NCBI GenBank assembly: GCA_001898965.1
Contig: MKVW01000009.1
Location: 1,362,177 to 1,426,176, forward strand
Direction of reading: 5' to 3'
DNA: 64,000 nt
Origin: Rhizobiales bacterium 62-17
GTDB taxonomy: Bacteria > Pseudomonadota > Alphaproteobacteria > Rhizobiales > Beijerinckiaceae
Shown: in pieces, positions 35,110 through 44,651 of the stretch
Position numbering within the stretch: position 1 is the first letter of the stretch
How the letters are laid out: each line of letters starts with the position of its first letter
Translations under genes and position numbers: made by a program
The notes under the pieces: generated by a model
The model's database searches: none
What the model saw: only the letters and a program-made list of their open reading frames with translations
Told to the model about the DNA's origin: nothing

Positions 35110-36213
35110 ATGTATGTTGCTGTTAAAGGCGGCGAGGCCGCGATCGACAATGCCCATCGGCTCCTCGCCGATCGCCGGCGCGGCGACCGTTCGGTGCCAG
35201 CCCTTACCCTTGAGCAGATCGCCGGGCAATTGGCGTTGGGTGTCGATCGGGTGATGAGCGAAGGCTCGCTCTATGATCGGCGCTTGGCGGCGCTGGCGAT
35301 CAAGCAGGCACGCGGCGATATGATCGAGGCGATCTTTTTGCTGCGCGCTTATCGCACCACGCTGCCGCGCTTCGGCCATAGCGAGCCGATCGATACGGGC
35401 GCCATGCTGGTCGAGCGCCGCATTTCCGCCTGCTACAAGGATTTGCCGGGCGGTCAGCTTCTCGGCCCGACGTTCGATTACACCCATCGCCTGCTGGACG
35501 AAGAGCTCGATGGCGATCCGACAATCGAGGCCGGCGACAAGCGCACCGATCCGCAGGAGCCGGTCACGCGCATCGCCGATATTCTCGGCGCCGAAGGGCT
35601 GATCGAGGAAGATGAGACCGCCTTTGGCGAGCCGGGCGACATCACGCAGACGCCGGTCGAATTTCCGCTGTCGCGCGCCATGCGCCTGCAATCCCTGTCG
35701 CGCGGCGACGAAGGCTTTTTATTGGCCCTCGGCTATTCGACCCAGCGCGGCTATGCCCGCTCTCATCCTTTCGCCGGCGAAATCCGCATCGGCGAAGTCG
35801 AGGTCGAAATCTTCATGCCGGAGCTGGGATTTGCCGTTCCCGTCGGCCGCGTGCAACTGACCGAATGCCAGATGGTCAATCAGTTCAAGGGTTCGGCCAA
35901 GGCACCGCCGCAGTTCACCCGCGGCTATGGCCTGGTGTTCGGCCAGTCCGAGCGCAAGGTGATGGCGATGGCTCTGTGTGACCGTGCGCTGCGGGCCGAG
36001 GAACTGGGCGAAGACATTGTCGCGCCGGCACAGGATCAGGAATTCGTACTGTCCCATTGTGACAACGTGCAAGCGACAGGCTTCGTCGAACATTTGAAGT
36101 TGCCGCATTACGTCGACTTCCAGTCGGAGCTCGGTTTGGTGCGCACCATGCGGGCCGAGCACGATCAAGTCGCGAACGATGTTGCTTTCGAAGCCAAGGA
36201 GGCGGCGGAATGA
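35110..36213 (+). CDS. phnI: C-P lyase core complex subunit PhnI
   Basis: 367 residues. It starts MYVAVKGGEAAIDNAHRLLADRRRGD, the conserved PhnI N-terminus, and contains ERRISACYKDLPGGQLLGPTFDYTHRLLD and a late Gly/Phe-rich RGYGLVFGQSERKVMAMALCDRAL. PhnI is the nucleosidase-like subunit that catalyses displacement of adenine from ATP. Its last 4 nt overlap the start of phnJ, consistent with tight stoichiometric coupling in the core complex. Confidence 0.95.
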   Translation: MYVAVKGGEAAIDNAHRLLADRRRGDRSVPALTLEQIAGQLALGVDRVMSEGSLYDRRLAALAIKQARGDMIEAIFLLRAYRTTLPRFGHSEPIDTGAMLVERRISACYKDLPGGQLLGPTFDYTHRLLDEELDGDPTIEAGDKRTDPQEPVTRIADILGAEGLIEEDETAFGEPGDITQTPVEFPLSRAMRLQSLSRGDEGFLLALGYSTQRGYARSHPFAGEIRIGEVEVEIFMPELGFAVPVGRVQLTECQMVNQFKGSAKAPPQFTRGYGLVFGQSERKVMAMALCDRALRAEELGEDIVAPAQDQEFVLSHCDNVQATGFVEHLKLPHYVDFQSELGLVRTMRAEHDQVANDVAFEAKEAAE

Positions 36214-37088
36214 ACCAGCATCACCGAGCGGCCAATTACAATTTCGCCTATCTCGACGAACAGACCAAACGGATGATCCGCCGCGCCATTCTGAAGGCGA
36301 TCGCGATCCCCGGCTATCAGGTTCCCTTCGCCAGCCGCGAAATGCCGATGCCCTATGGTTGGGGCACCGGCGGCGTACAGGTGACGGCGTCGATCCTGGG
36401 ACCGGACGATGTCCTCAAAGTGATCGATCAGGGCGCCGACGACACCACCAATGCGGTGTCCATCCGAAAATTCTTTGAGCGCGTTGCCGGCGTCGAGACC
36501 ACGACGAAGACAGCGGAAGCCTCCATCATTCAGACGCGCCATCGCATTCCAGAGGAAGCGATGACGGAAGGGCAGGTGCTGGTCTATCAAGTGCCGATCC
36601 CCGAACCGCTGCGTTTCCTCGAACCGCGCGAAACCGAAACGCGCAAGATGCATGCGCTCGAAGAATACGGCCTCATGCATGTGAAACTGTATGAGGACAT
36701 CGCCCGCAACGGTCATATCGCCACCACCTATGCTTATCCGGTGAAGGTCGAGGGGCGCTACGTGATGGACCCGTCGCCGATCCCGAAATTCGACAACCCG
36801 AAAATGCACATGTCGGAGGCTTTGCAGCTCTTCGGTGCCGGCCGCGAAAAGCGTATCTACGCGCTGCCGCCGCACACCGAGGTCGTCAGCCTCGATTTCG
36901 AGGATCACCCCTTCGAGATCCAGAAGTTCGACAAGCCCTGCGCGCTTTGCGGCGCCGAACAGGTCTTTCTCGACGAAGTGATTCTGGACGATCGCGGTAA
37001 TCGCATGTTCGTGTGTTCCGACACGGATCATTGCGAAAGCCGTCGGGCGGATGGCCATACCGGCGCTGTGGTGCAGGAGACGATCTGA
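36210..37088 (+). CDS. phnJ: C-P lyase radical-SAM subunit PhnJ
   Basis: 292 residues. The iron-sulfur motif CX2CX21CX5C is intact: Cys244, Cys247, Cys269 and Cys275 (CALCGAEQ, MFVCSDTDHCES). Three Cys hold the 4Fe-4S cluster, and the second to last region supplies the thiyl radical that cleaves the C-P bond. The start has NFAYLDEQTKRMIRRAILKAIAIPGYQVPF, the PhnJ signature. It releases methane or another alkane and makes 5-phosphoribosyl 1,2-cyclic phosphate. It overlaps phnI by 4 nt and phnK by 1 nt. Confidence 0.97.
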   Translation: MNQHHRAANYNFAYLDEQTKRMIRRAILKAIAIPGYQVPFASREMPMPYGWGTGGVQVTASILGPDDVLKVIDQGADDTTNAVSIRKFFERVAGVETTTKTAEASIIQTRHRIPEEAMTEGQVLVYQVPIPEPLRFLEPRETETRKMHALEEYGLMHVKLYEDIARNGHIATTYAYPVKVEGRYVMDPSPIPKFDNPKMHMSEALQLFGAGREKRIYALPPHTEVVSLDFEDHPFEIQKFDKPCALCGAEQVFLDEVILDDRGNRMFVCSDTDHCESRRADGHTGAVVQETI

Positions 37089-37906
37089 TGAACATCGCCG
37101 TCTCTCAAGTGCGTCATCTTCAGGATCGCAGTGCCGAACAGCCGCTCTTGTCGGTGCGCGATCTCAGCAAATATTACGGCGCGCGCATGGGCTGCGCCGA
37201 TATTTCCTTCGATGTCTGGCCGGGCGAGGTGCTGGCGATCGTCGGCGAGTCCGGATCCGGCAAGACCACTTTGCTCAACTGCATTTCGACGCGCCTGGAA
37301 CCTTCATCCGGGTCGGTGACCTATCGCCGGCGCGATGGCGCCATGCCTGATCTTTATGCGCTCAGCGAAGCCGAGCGCCGCTATCTGCTGCGCACCGATT
37401 GGGGATTCGTGCATCAAAACCCGGCCGATGGCCTGCGGATGAGCACGTCGGCCGGCGCCAATGTCGGCGAACGGTTGATGGCTGTCGGTGGTCGTCACTA
37501 TGGCCGCATTCGCGAAACGGCGATCAACTGGCTCGACCGGGTCGAGATCAGCGCCGATCGCATAGACGATCAGCCGCGTTCCTTTTCCGGCGGCATGCGG
37601 CAGCGCTTGCAAATCGCCCGCAATCTCGTCACCGCGCCGCGGTTGGTCTTCATGGACGAACCGACCGGCGGTCTCGACGTGTCCGTGCAGGCGCGCCTGC
37701 TCGATCTGCTTCGTGGATTGGTCAATGACCTCAATCTGGCGGTTATCATCGTCACCCACGACCTCGCCGTTGCCCGGCTTCTGTCGCATCGCATGATCGT
37801 CATGAAGGAAGGGCGCGTGGTCGAACAGGGGCTGACGGACCGGCTGCTGGACGATCCGCAGGCGCCCTATACGCAGCTCCTCGTCTCCTCCATTTTGCAG
37901 GTCTGA
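37088..37906 (+). CDS. phnK: C-P lyase ATP-binding protein PhnK
   Basis: 272 residues from ATG 37088 (TGATG overlap with phnJ). ABC-ATPase motifs are intact: Walker A GESGSGKTT, signature FSGGMRQRLQIARN, Walker B LVFMDEPTGGLD and the His switch IIVTHDLAVA. PhnK docks on PhnJ of the core complex and is not part of a membrane transporter. The sequence resembles dipeptide-transporter ATPases, as expected for PhnK. Its product is followed 3 nt later by phnL. Confidence 0.94.
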   Translation: MNIAVSQVRHLQDRSAEQPLLSVRDLSKYYGARMGCADISFDVWPGEVLAIVGESGSGKTTLLNCISTRLEPSSGSVTYRRRDGAMPDLYALSEAERRYLLRTDWGFVHQNPADGLRMSTSAGANVGERLMAVGGRHYGRIRETAINWLDRVEISADRIDDQPRSFSGGMRQRLQIARNLVTAPRLVFMDEPTGGLDVSVQARLLDLLRGLVNDLNLAVIIVTHDLAVARLLSHRMIVMKEGRVVEQGLTDRLLDDPQAPYTQLLVSSILQV

Positions 37907-37909
37907 GCC

Positions 37910-38617
37910 ATGTCTCATGCTCTCGTTGCCACGGGCATCGTCAAAACCTTCACCATGCATCTGCGCGGCGGCATCGAATTGCCCGTCGTCACCGACGCGG
38001 CCTTCACGCTCATCGCGGGGCAATGCGCGGTTCTTGGCGGGCCGTCTGGTGCCGGCAAAAGTTCGATCCTCAAAATGCTCTACGGCAATTATGCGGTGAA
38101 TGCGGGCAGCATTCTCGTTCGCCATCATGGCGAGGAGATCGATCTGGCGAGTGCTGGCCCGCGCAAGATTCTCGAAATTCGGCGCGACACCATCGGCTAT
38201 GTCAGCCAATTCTTGCGTGCCATGCCGCGCGTCAGTGCCCTCGACATCGTCACCGAGCCGCTGGTCCATCGCGGTGTCGATCGCGAGAAAGCCGCGCGAC
38301 GTGCCGCCGATCTCCTGCATCGCCTCAATCTGCCCGAGCGCCTCTGGCATTTGCCGCCGGCGACCTTTTCCGGCGGCGAGCAGCAACGCATCAACATCGC
38401 GCGTGGCTTCATCACCGACCATCCGATCCTGTTGCTCGACGAGCCAACCGCCTCTCTCGATGCTGTCAACCGGGCCGTGGTCGTCGATATGATCGCTGAG
38501 AAAAAGACTGGCGGCACCGCCTTGCTCGGCATCTTCCACGATGCCGACGTGCGCACGGCCGTGGCCGACGTCGTCATCGACGTCACCCGTTTTTCCCCCG
38601 ACAAAAAGGCCGCCTGA
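37910..38617 (+). CDS. phnL: C-P lyase ATP-binding protein PhnL
   Basis: 235 residues. Walker [10 protein letters not shown], signature [15 protein letters not shown] and Walker [13 protein letters not shown] are present. [19 protein letters not shown] near the start distinguishes PhnL from transport ATPases of the LolD group. PhnL works with PhnG, H and I in making the ribosyl phosphonate and can sit on PhnK in the core complex. Its stop is 1 nt before the hexapeptide transferase start. Confidence 0.94.
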   Translation: MSHALVATGIVKTFTMHLRGGIELPVVTDAAFTLIAGQCAVLGGPSGAGKSSILKMLYGNYAVNAGSILVRHHGEEIDLASAGPRKILEIRRDTIGYVSQFLRAMPRVSALDIVTEPLVHRGVDREKAARRAADLLHRLNLPERLWHLPPATFSGGEQQRINIARGFITDHPILLLDEPTASLDAVNRAVVVDMIAEKKTGGTALLGIFHDADVRTAVADVVIDVTRFSPDKKAA

Positions 38618-38618
38618 T

Positions 38619-39317
38619 ATGCCGCGCCTCTCCGTAACGCCCTTGATCCATCCGACCGCTCGTCTCGAGAACTGCCAGCTCGGCCGCTACACCGAGGTGG
38701 CGGAAGGTGGCCGTCTGACTGAAACCGTGCTGAGCGACTATTCCTATGTCATGGAGAATTGCCAGAGCTGGTGCGTCACCATTGGCAAATTCGCCAATAT
38801 CGCGGCATCGGTCCGTCTCAATGCGACCCATCATCCGATGTCGCGCGCGACGTTGCACCATTTCACCTATCGCGCTTCCGACTATTTCGATGATGCCGAA
38901 TACGAAGAAGATTTCTTCGCAGCCCGGCGCGCCAAGCGCATCACCATCGGCCACGATACATGGATCGGCCATGGTGCGACCGTTCTGCCCGGCGTCACCA
39001 TCGGTAATGGTGCGGTGGTAGGTGCCGGGGCCGTGGTCACCAAGGATGTCCCGCCCTACACGATCGTTGGCGGCGTACCGGCCAAGATCATCCGTCAGCG
39101 TTTTTCCGACCGGATTGCCGAGCGCATGGAGGCGCTCGCCTGGTGGGATTGGCCGCATGACCGCCTGCGCGCCACCCTCGATGACTTCCGTGATTTAACT
39201 GCCGATGAATTCCTCGAAAGATACGAAAACAGTGCATCAAATCAGCCTTCTGTGAACGATCATCAAACTGACATAACAGCGACAACCGCCCGTCATGTCG
39301 CGCGCTTAGCCGAATAG
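38619..39317 (+). CDS. Phosphonate-operon hexapeptide-repeat (LbH) transferase
   Basis: 232 residues from ATG 38619 ([22 protein letters not shown]). It carries the left-handed beta-helix pattern of xenobiotic/chloramphenicol acetyltransferases, with [39 protein letters not shown] and the catalytic-type His in [10 protein letters not shown]. This family recurs inside phn operons of alphaproteobacteria (the phn_thr-fam group) and probably acetylates an aminoalkyl phosphonate or detoxifies one, in place of PhnO, which is absent here. The precise substrate is unproven. The last 40 residues are poorly conserved. Confidence 0.88.
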   Translation: MPRLSVTPLIHPTARLENCQLGRYTEVAEGGRLTETVLSDYSYVMENCQSWCVTIGKFANIAASVRLNATHHPMSRATLHHFTYRASDYFDDAEYEEDFFAARRAKRITIGHDTWIGHGATVLPGVTIGNGAVVGAGAVVTKDVPPYTIVGGVPAKIIRQRFSDRIAERMEALAWWDWPHDRLRATLDDFRDLTADEFLERYENSASNQPSVNDHQTDITATTARHVARLAE

Positions 39318-39433
39318 AGGCTCGGCTTGAATGGCCGGAATTCAGGTCTCCCAAATGGTGATGACCGTAGTCGATAAACCCACATCGCCCAGAACACTCC
39401 GTCGTCTTCGGACCCAAGCTTAGGAGCGACTTC

Positions 39434-40282
39434 ATGGACGCCATTTCCATTCGTCATCTTTCAAAAACATTTGGCAAGAAACGCGCGCTGGACGACATCA
39501 GCCTGGACATCAAGAAGGGTGAGATGGTCGCGCTGATCGGCGCGTCGGGCTCCGGCAAGAGCACACTCATCCGTCACATCTGTGGCCTCGAAACCGCGCA
39601 AGCCGGCCAGAGCACCATCGAAATCCTCGGCAGTCCGATGCAGCGCGGCGGCCGTCTGGTGGCGCGGGCGCGCGAAATGCGCCGCAACATCGGCGTCGTC
39701 TTCCAGCAGTTCAACCTGGTGGGCCGACTGTCGGTTCTCTCCAACGTCCTCTTGGGCAACCTCGGCCGCATTCCCATGTGGCGCGGCACGCTCGGCCTGT
39801 TCACCGCGGAGGAGAAGCGCTTGGCGCGCGAGGCTCTCGCCCGCGTCGGCATCGCCGAAGTGGCCTGGCAACGCGCTTCGACTCTCTCCGGCGGTCAACA
39901 GCAACGCGCCGCCATCGCCCGCACGCTGGTGCAGCGCTCGAATATTCTGATCGCCGATGAGCCGATCGCTTCGCTCGACCCCTCGTCGGCCCGACGCGTG
40001 ATGGAGGTTCTGGCGACGATCAATCGCGAAGCGCAGATCACCTGCATCGTCTCTTTGCATCAGGTCGAATATGCCCGCCGCTATTGCCCGCGCACGATTG
40101 CCTTGCGCGACGGCCGCATCGTTTTCGACGGTCCCTCCTGCGAGCTGACCAATCAATCCTTGATGGAACTCTACGGCGCCAATTCCGAGGAACTCATCCT
40201 GCCGGAAATGCCAGCGCCCGCAGCTCCGTCCAACCCGTTCGGCCAACCGCTGATTCCAACCGGCGCGTTTGCCACCGCATAG
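39434..40282 (+). CDS. phnC: Phosphonate ABC transporter ATPase PhnC
   Basis: 282 residues. Walker [10 protein letters not shown] at 36-44, Q-loop [20 protein letters not shown], signature [13 protein letters not shown], Walker [14 protein letters not shown] and [15 protein letters not shown] match PhnC. It energises import of phosphonates, phosphite or phosphate esters with PhnD and PhnE encoded next. There is a 116-nt gap before it, the largest within the phn locus, so a second promoter is possible. ATG 39434 is preceded by TAGGAG. Confidence 0.95.
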   Translation: MDAISIRHLSKTFGKKRALDDISLDIKKGEMVALIGASGSGKSTLIRHICGLETAQAGQSTIEILGSPMQRGGRLVARAREMRRNIGVVFQQFNLVGRLSVLSNVLLGNLGRIPMWRGTLGLFTAEEKRLAREALARVGIAEVAWQRASTLSGGQQQRAAIARTLVQRSNILIADEPIASLDPSSARRVMEVLATINREAQITCIVSLHQVEYARRYCPRTIALRDGRIVFDGPSCELTNQSLMELYGANSEELILPEMPAPAAPSNPFGQPLIPTGAFATA

Positions 40283-40315
40283 TCTGTTGTCAATCAAAAA
40301 CAGGGAAGCCAAGCC

Positions 40316-41311
40316 ATGACGTTTTCGTTCAAGACTATCGCGGCGCTATCCGTCGCTTTGACGCTCACCACCACGGCCTATGTTCAGGCCGAGGACATCA
40401 ACTTCGGCATCATCTCGACGGAATCGCAGCAGAACCTGCGGCCGAAGTGGGAGCCCTTCCTCGCCGATATGAAGCGCGAGACCGGCCTCGACGTAAAACC
40501 CTTCTTCGCGTCCGATTATGCCGGCGTGATCGAAGGCATGCGCTTCGGCAAAGTGCAGATGGCATGGTACGGCAACAAGTCGGCCATGGAAGCAGTCGAC
40601 CGTGCCGATGGCGAGATTTTCGTCCAGAGCGTCAGCTCCGACGGCAGCCCCGGCTATTGGTCGCTGATCCTGGTGCCCAAGGACAGCAAGCTCGCCACGC
40701 TCGATGATCTGTTGAAGTGCGACAAGACCCTGAACTTCGGTCTGGGCGATGTGAATTCCACCTCAGGCTATCTGGTCCCGACCACGTTCGTGTTCTCCGC
40801 CAAGGGGATCGACCCGAAGCAGTGCTTCAAGAATGTCACCAACGCCAACCACGAGACCAATGCCATGGCAGTGGCCAATGGCCAGGTGAACGCGGCCGCC
40901 AACAATACGGAAAATCTGGCGCTGATCGAAAAGAACAATCCTGCCGCTTTCGCCAAGCTGCGCATCCTCTGGAAGTCGCCCCTGATCCCCTCCGATCCGA
41001 TCGTCTGGCGCAAGAATCTGCCGGAAACGACCAAGGAGAAGATCCGCAATTTCTTCCTGACCTACGGCACCGACAAGTCGAAGGGCAATGCGGCCAAGGA
41101 GCGGGAAGTCCTCGCGGCTCTGCAATGGGCGCCGTTCAAGGCGTCGACGAATGATCAACTGCTGCCGATCCGCGTGATGGAACTGACCCGGACCATCGCC
41201 AAGATCGAAGCCGACAGCAAACTCTCGGCCGAAGAAAAGAAGACCCAGCTCGACAAGCTGCGGACTGAGAAGGCCGATTACGAAGCGCGGATCAAGAGCT
41301 CGCAGAGCTAA
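40316..41311 (+). CDS. phnD: Phosphonate-binding periplasmic protein PhnD
   Basis: 331 residues. The signal peptide is TIAALSVALTLTTTAYVQA. The mature part has INFGIISTESQQNLRPKWEPFLADM, DYAGVIEGMRFGKVQMAWYGNKSAMEAV and FGLGDVNSTSGYLVPTTFVF, the PhnD/PtxB ligand-pocket pattern with the STSGY phosphonate-binding loop. The C-terminal 35 residues form a charged helix seen in PhnD proteins that dimerise. A hairpin follows before phnE, as often seen after binding-protein genes. Confidence 0.95.
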   Translation: MTFSFKTIAALSVALTLTTTAYVQAEDINFGIISTESQQNLRPKWEPFLADMKRETGLDVKPFFASDYAGVIEGMRFGKVQMAWYGNKSAMEAVDRADGEIFVQSVSSDGSPGYWSLILVPKDSKLATLDDLLKCDKTLNFGLGDVNSTSGYLVPTTFVFSAKGIDPKQCFKNVTNANHETNAMAVANGQVNAAANNTENLALIEKNNPAAFAKLRILWKSPLIPSDPIVWRKNLPETTKEKIRNFFLTYGTDKSKGNAAKEREVLAALQWAPFKASTNDQLLPIRVMELTRTIAKIEADSKLSAEEKKTQLDKLRTEKADYEARIKSSQS

Positions 41312-41327
41312 GCATTGTTGAGGCAAT

Positions 41328-41353
41328 GCCGGCCACCCGTTGTGGTGGTCGGC
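41328..41353 (+). terminator. Intercistronic hairpin after phnD
   Basis: GCCGGCCACC (41328-41337) pairs with GGTGGTCGGC (41344-41353) with one G-U pair and a 6-nt loop. There is no T tract, so it is more likely to stabilise the 3' end of the phnCD message or attenuate read-through than to terminate fully. Abundant binding protein relative to permease is the usual result. Confidence 0.55.
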
Positions 41354-41380
41354 AGGCCGCATGTCCATGAGAACCTCACG

Positions 41381-42199
41381 ATGAGCCAGCTCGCCAATCT
41401 CACCGCAGCCGGTCAGCCCCGTGTCGAAGTTGCACGGGATTGGACGCGCACGATTTGGAACGCCGCGACCTGGGCCGTTCTGGCCATCCTGCTCGTTTGG
41501 AGCTGGGGACCGGTGGAAATGTCGCGGTGGACCTTTCTGTTCACCGATGCCAGCAATATGGCGCAATATGCGCGCGGCTTCAGCCATCCCAATTTCGCCG
41601 AGTGGCGCTATTACCTTCACGAAATGGGCGTGACCATTCAGATCGCGCTCTGGGGCACGTTCTTGGCGACAGTGCTCGCCGTTCCCTTCGGCATTCTCTC
41701 GGCGCGCAATATCACGCCTTGGTATATCGTTCAGCCGGTTCGCCGCTTGATGGATGCCTGTCGGGCGATTCACGAACTGGTGTTCGCCGTGCTCTTCGTC
41801 GTCGCGGTCGGCCTTGGCCCCTTCGCTGGCGTCATGGCGCTCTTCGTGCACACCACGGGCATTCTCGCCAAACTGTTCTCCGAAGCGGTCGAGGCGATCG
41901 ATCCTCGTCCCGTCGAAGCGATCCGCGCAACGGGCGCTTCGCATCTTCAGGAAGTGATCTTCGGCGTCATTCCGCAAGTCCTCCCCTTGTGGATGTCCTA
42001 TGCGCTTTATCGTTTTGAATCCAACGTTCGCGCCGCCACCGTGCTGGGCGTGATCGGCGCTGGTGGCATTGGCCAGGTGTTGTTCGAAAACATTCGTGGT
42101 TTCTACTATCCGGAAGCCTCGGCCATGTTGATCATCATGCTGATGACCGTCTCGGTCATCGACGTTCTGTCGCAACAACTGCGGAAGGTGTTCATCTGA
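41381..42199 (+). CDS. phnE: Phosphonate ABC transporter permease PhnE
   Basis: 272 residues from ATG 41381 ([11 protein letters not shown]); the frame is open back to a TTG at 41315 without support. Six membrane segments are predicted. The EAA loop is [44 protein letters not shown], the PhnE signature that contacts PhnC. It forms the homodimeric membrane channel; only one phnE gene is present. Its stop overlaps the DUF1045 start by 1 nt. Confidence 0.94.
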   Translation: MSQLANLTAAGQPRVEVARDWTRTIWNAATWAVLAILLVWSWGPVEMSRWTFLFTDASNMAQYARGFSHPNFAEWRYYLHEMGVTIQIALWGTFLATVLAVPFGILSARNITPWYIVQPVRRLMDACRAIHELVFAVLFVVAVGLGPFAGVMALFVHTTGILAKLFSEAVEAIDPRPVEAIRATGASHLQEVIFGVIPQVLPLWMSYALYRFESNVRAATVLGVIGAGGIGQVLFENIRGFYYPEASAMLIIMLMTVSVIDVLSQQLRKVFI

Positions 42200-42903
42200 T
42201 GCGTTACGCGGTGTATTTCACGCCGGAAAAATCCGATCCCCTGACGATTGCCGCGCAAAACTGGCTCGGCCGTGACGCTTTCAGCGGCGAGGCCATACCC
42301 GCGAGCGATCACAACAGGCTGCCGGCCCGAGATTTGTGGCATCATACGGCCGAACCGCGCCGCTACGGCTTCCATGCGACACTGGTTGCGCCGTTTCACC
42401 TGTCGCCCAATGTTTCGGAGCAGGATCTGCTGCGCTCCATCGCCGCCTTCGCAAGCACGTGCCGGCCGTTTCATATTCCACGGCTTGAAGTGAAGCGTCT
42501 CGGTAATTTCTACGCTTTGACGCCGGCGGAACCCTGCCAGTCGCTCGATTCTCTGGCTTGGTCCGCGGTCGATCATTTCAACGGTTTGCGCGCGCCGCTG
42601 AGCGAAGGCGAAATCCAGCGCCGCAGCTCCGTCGGCCTTTCGCTGCGCCAGTTCAACTATCTGGTGCGCTACGGCTATCCCTATGTACGCGACGAGTTTC
42701 GCTTTCATATGACCCTGACGGGTTCGGTCAGCGATGCGCCCGACGGAATCGAAGCCGCGCTCACCGACCATTTCACGCCGATCATCACCGCACCGGTCTG
42801 CGTCGACAGCATCACTTTGTTCGTCGAGCCCGAGCGGGGCGCTCCCTTCACCGTTCACAGCATGCATCGCTTCGAAACTGTCGAAGCCGGAAGGTTATCC
42901 TGA
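42199..42903 (+). CDS. DUF1045 phosphonate-operon protein, 2H phosphoesterase-like
   Basis: 234 residues. It belongs to the DUF1045 family found almost only in phn operons. Two HxTL motifs are visible, H59-A-T-L (YGFHATLVAPF) and H170-M-T-L (RFHMTLTGS), spaced as in 2H phosphoesterases that open 2',3'-cyclic phosphates. The start is [28 protein letters not shown]. With no phnP in the window, a role in opening the 1,2-cyclic phosphate made by PhnJ is an attractive inference, though it has not been shown from this sequence. It sits between phnE and phnM with 1-nt spacings. Confidence 0.88.
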   Translation: MRYAVYFTPEKSDPLTIAAQNWLGRDAFSGEAIPASDHNRLPARDLWHHTAEPRRYGFHATLVAPFHLSPNVSEQDLLRSIAAFASTCRPFHIPRLEVKRLGNFYALTPAEPCQSLDSLAWSAVDHFNGLRAPLSEGEIQRRSSVGLSLRQFNYLVRYGYPYVRDEFRFHMTLTGSVSDAPDGIEAALTDHFTPIITAPVCVDSITLFVEPERGAPFTVHSMHRFETVEAGRLS

Positions 42904-42904
42904 A

Positions 42905-44044
42905 ATGCCCATCGAAACTGTTTTCAGAAATGCGCGGCTCGTCCTGGAAGACGAAATCGTCACCGGATCGATCCTGCTGCGCGATGACGTGATTGCCGCG
43001 GTCGACCGGGGCGCGAGCAATACTGGCGAGGATATGGAGGGCGACTATGTCATGCCCGGTCTCGTCGAACTGCACACCGATCATCTGGAATCGCATTATT
43101 CGCCGCGTCCCGGCGTGCGCTGGGACAGCCTCGCCGCGATCCAAGCCCATGATGCACAAGTCGCGGCGTCCGGAATCACGACAGTGCTTGATTGCCTGCG
43201 GCTCGGTTCTGACGAGGAAGGTGGCTTTCGCCGCGGCGAAATGCGAGAGGTCGCCGATGCGTTGGAGACCGCGCGCGACGAACGGCGTTTGCGCGCGGAT
43301 CACTTGATCCATCTGCGTTGCGAAGTTTCGTCCGAAGACGTGCTGGAGCAGTTCGAGGACTTCAAGACCGATCGCAACGTCCGTCTGGCATCGCTCATGG
43401 ACCATGCGCCCGGCCAACGGCAGTTCCAGACATTCGAGCAATATGCGCTCTACTATAAGAAAAAGCGTGGATTGAGCGATGAAGCCTTCACGGCTTTCGC
43501 CGACCGGCGCCGCGCCGCCTCCGACCTTTATTCGGCGCGGCATCGGCGCACCATCGCCGAATATTGCAACGACTGCGGCATCGCCACCGCGAGCCATGAC
43601 GACGCGACGCTGGAGCATGTGGCCGAATCAAAGGCTTTCGGCGTTCAGGTCGCGGAATTTCCTACCAGTGTCGAAGCAGCGCAGGCCTCGCACGAGGCCG
43701 GCATGTCGGTGCTCATGGGCGCCCCGAACATCGTGCGCGGCAAATCTCATTCCGGCAATATTTCGGCGCGGGAATTGGCGGGCATTGGTGTGCTCGACGT
43801 CCTGTCGTCGGATTACGTGCCCTTCAGTCTGATCCACGCGCCTTTCGTCTTGTCCGATGGCGAGAATGCCATGCCGCTGGCCAAGACGATCCGGATGGTG
43901 ACGGCGACGCCGGCCCGCGCTGTTGGTCTTGATGATCGTGGCCGGATCGCGGCGGGCCTGCGCGGCGATCTCGTGCGCGTGAAGCGCGTTTCCGGCGTCC
44001 CGGTCGTGCGCTCGGTATGGCGCGAGGGGCAGCGCGTTGCTTGA
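42905..44044 (+). CDS. phnM: RPnTP diphosphohydrolase PhnM
   Basis: 379 residues from ATG 42905. Amidohydrolase-superfamily metal site: VELHTDHLESH with His57, Asp59 and His60; further ligands lie in HLRCEV and ASHDDATLEHV. ISARELAGIGVLDVLSSDYVPFS and LDDRGRIAAGLRGDLVRV are typical PhnM C-terminal segments. It removes diphosphate from ribose 1-phosphonate 5-triphosphate to give the substrate of PhnJ. The frame is open upstream into the DUF1045 gene, but the conserved start is the ATG used here. phnN begins within its last codons. Confidence 0.94.
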   Translation: MPIETVFRNARLVLEDEIVTGSILLRDDVIAAVDRGASNTGEDMEGDYVMPGLVELHTDHLESHYSPRPGVRWDSLAAIQAHDAQVAASGITTVLDCLRLGSDEEGGFRRGEMREVADALETARDERRLRADHLIHLRCEVSSEDVLEQFEDFKTDRNVRLASLMDHAPGQRQFQTFEQYALYYKKKRGLSDEAFTAFADRRRAASDLYSARHRRTIAEYCNDCGIATASHDDATLEHVAESKAFGVQVAEFPTSVEAAQASHEAGMSVLMGAPNIVRGKSHSGNISARELAGIGVLDVLSSDYVPFSLIHAPFVLSDGENAMPLAKTIRMVTATPARAVGLDDRGRIAAGLRGDLVRVKRVSGVPVVRSVWREGQRVA

Positions 44045-44645
44045 CATTGCCGCCGACCTCAGCGACGCGCAGGCCAAGAGCAAACCGCATGGCGTATTGA
44101 TTGTTGTCGTCGGTCCCAGCGGGGCCGGCAAGGATAGTTTGATCGGCTTCGTGCGGCAACGGCTTGGCGCCGATCCGGTCTTTCTGTTCGTGCGGCGCAT
44201 CGTGACACGCCCGACCGATGGCGCGACCGAAGATCATGACACTCTGACGCCGGACGCTTTTGCTGCCGCGACATCCCAAGGGCAGTTCGCCGTCACCTGG
44301 GAAGCCCACGGTTTATACTACGGCATTCCTGCGAGTGCGGCTGATCATGTGAAGGCGGGGGGCGTAGCCATCGCCAATGGTTCGCGCGCGGCTTTGCCGG
44401 CGATCTCGAACGCATTCTATCAGATTGCTGTCGTGCATGTCACGGCGCGACCAGACGTTCTCGCGCGCCGGTTGGCTGGACGCGGCCGTGAGGATGCACA
44501 GAGCATCGAAGCGCGGCTGCGCCGCAACCTGCCGGAAATGGAAAAGAACGGTACGTGGATCGAGATCGACAATAGCGGCGACCTCGAAACGGCTGGTGAA
44601 GCTTTGCTTTCCACCATTCGTCGGATCAAGCAGTCGGCAGGCTGA
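44037..44645 (+). CDS. phnN: Ribose 1,5-bisphosphate phosphokinase PhnN
   Basis: 202 residues. The P-loop GPSGAGKDS lies at 26-34, FVRRIVTRPTDGATEDHDTLTP follows, and GLYYGIP and ARPDVLARRLAGRGRED match PhnN. It phosphorylates ribose 1,5-bisphosphate to PRPP, the final step that feeds phosphonate carbon-oxygen skeletons into nucleotide metabolism. The start is a TTG at 44037 with AGGGG 7 nt upstream, overlapping the phnM stop; no ATG exists before the P-loop. It is the last phn gene, 6 nt from the convergent response regulator stop. Confidence 0.92.
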   Translation: MLDIAADLSDAQAKSKPHGVLIVVVGPSGAGKDSLIGFVRQRLGADPVFLFVRRIVTRPTDGATEDHDTLTPDAFAAATSQGQFAVTWEAHGLYYGIPASAADHVKAGGVAIANGSRAALPAISNAFYQIAVVHVTARPDVLARRLAGRGREDAQSIEARLRRNLPEMEKNGTWIEIDNSGDLETAGEALLSTIRRIKQSAG

Positions 44646-44651
44646 GAGGGT

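Noticed and set aside
37304-38539. 411-codon minus-strand open frame
   Set aside because: It is antisense to phnK and phnL, which have intact ABC-ATPase motifs.
40763-42178. 471-codon minus-strand open frame
   Set aside because: It is antisense to phnD and phnE and rich in His/Arg with no recognisable domain.
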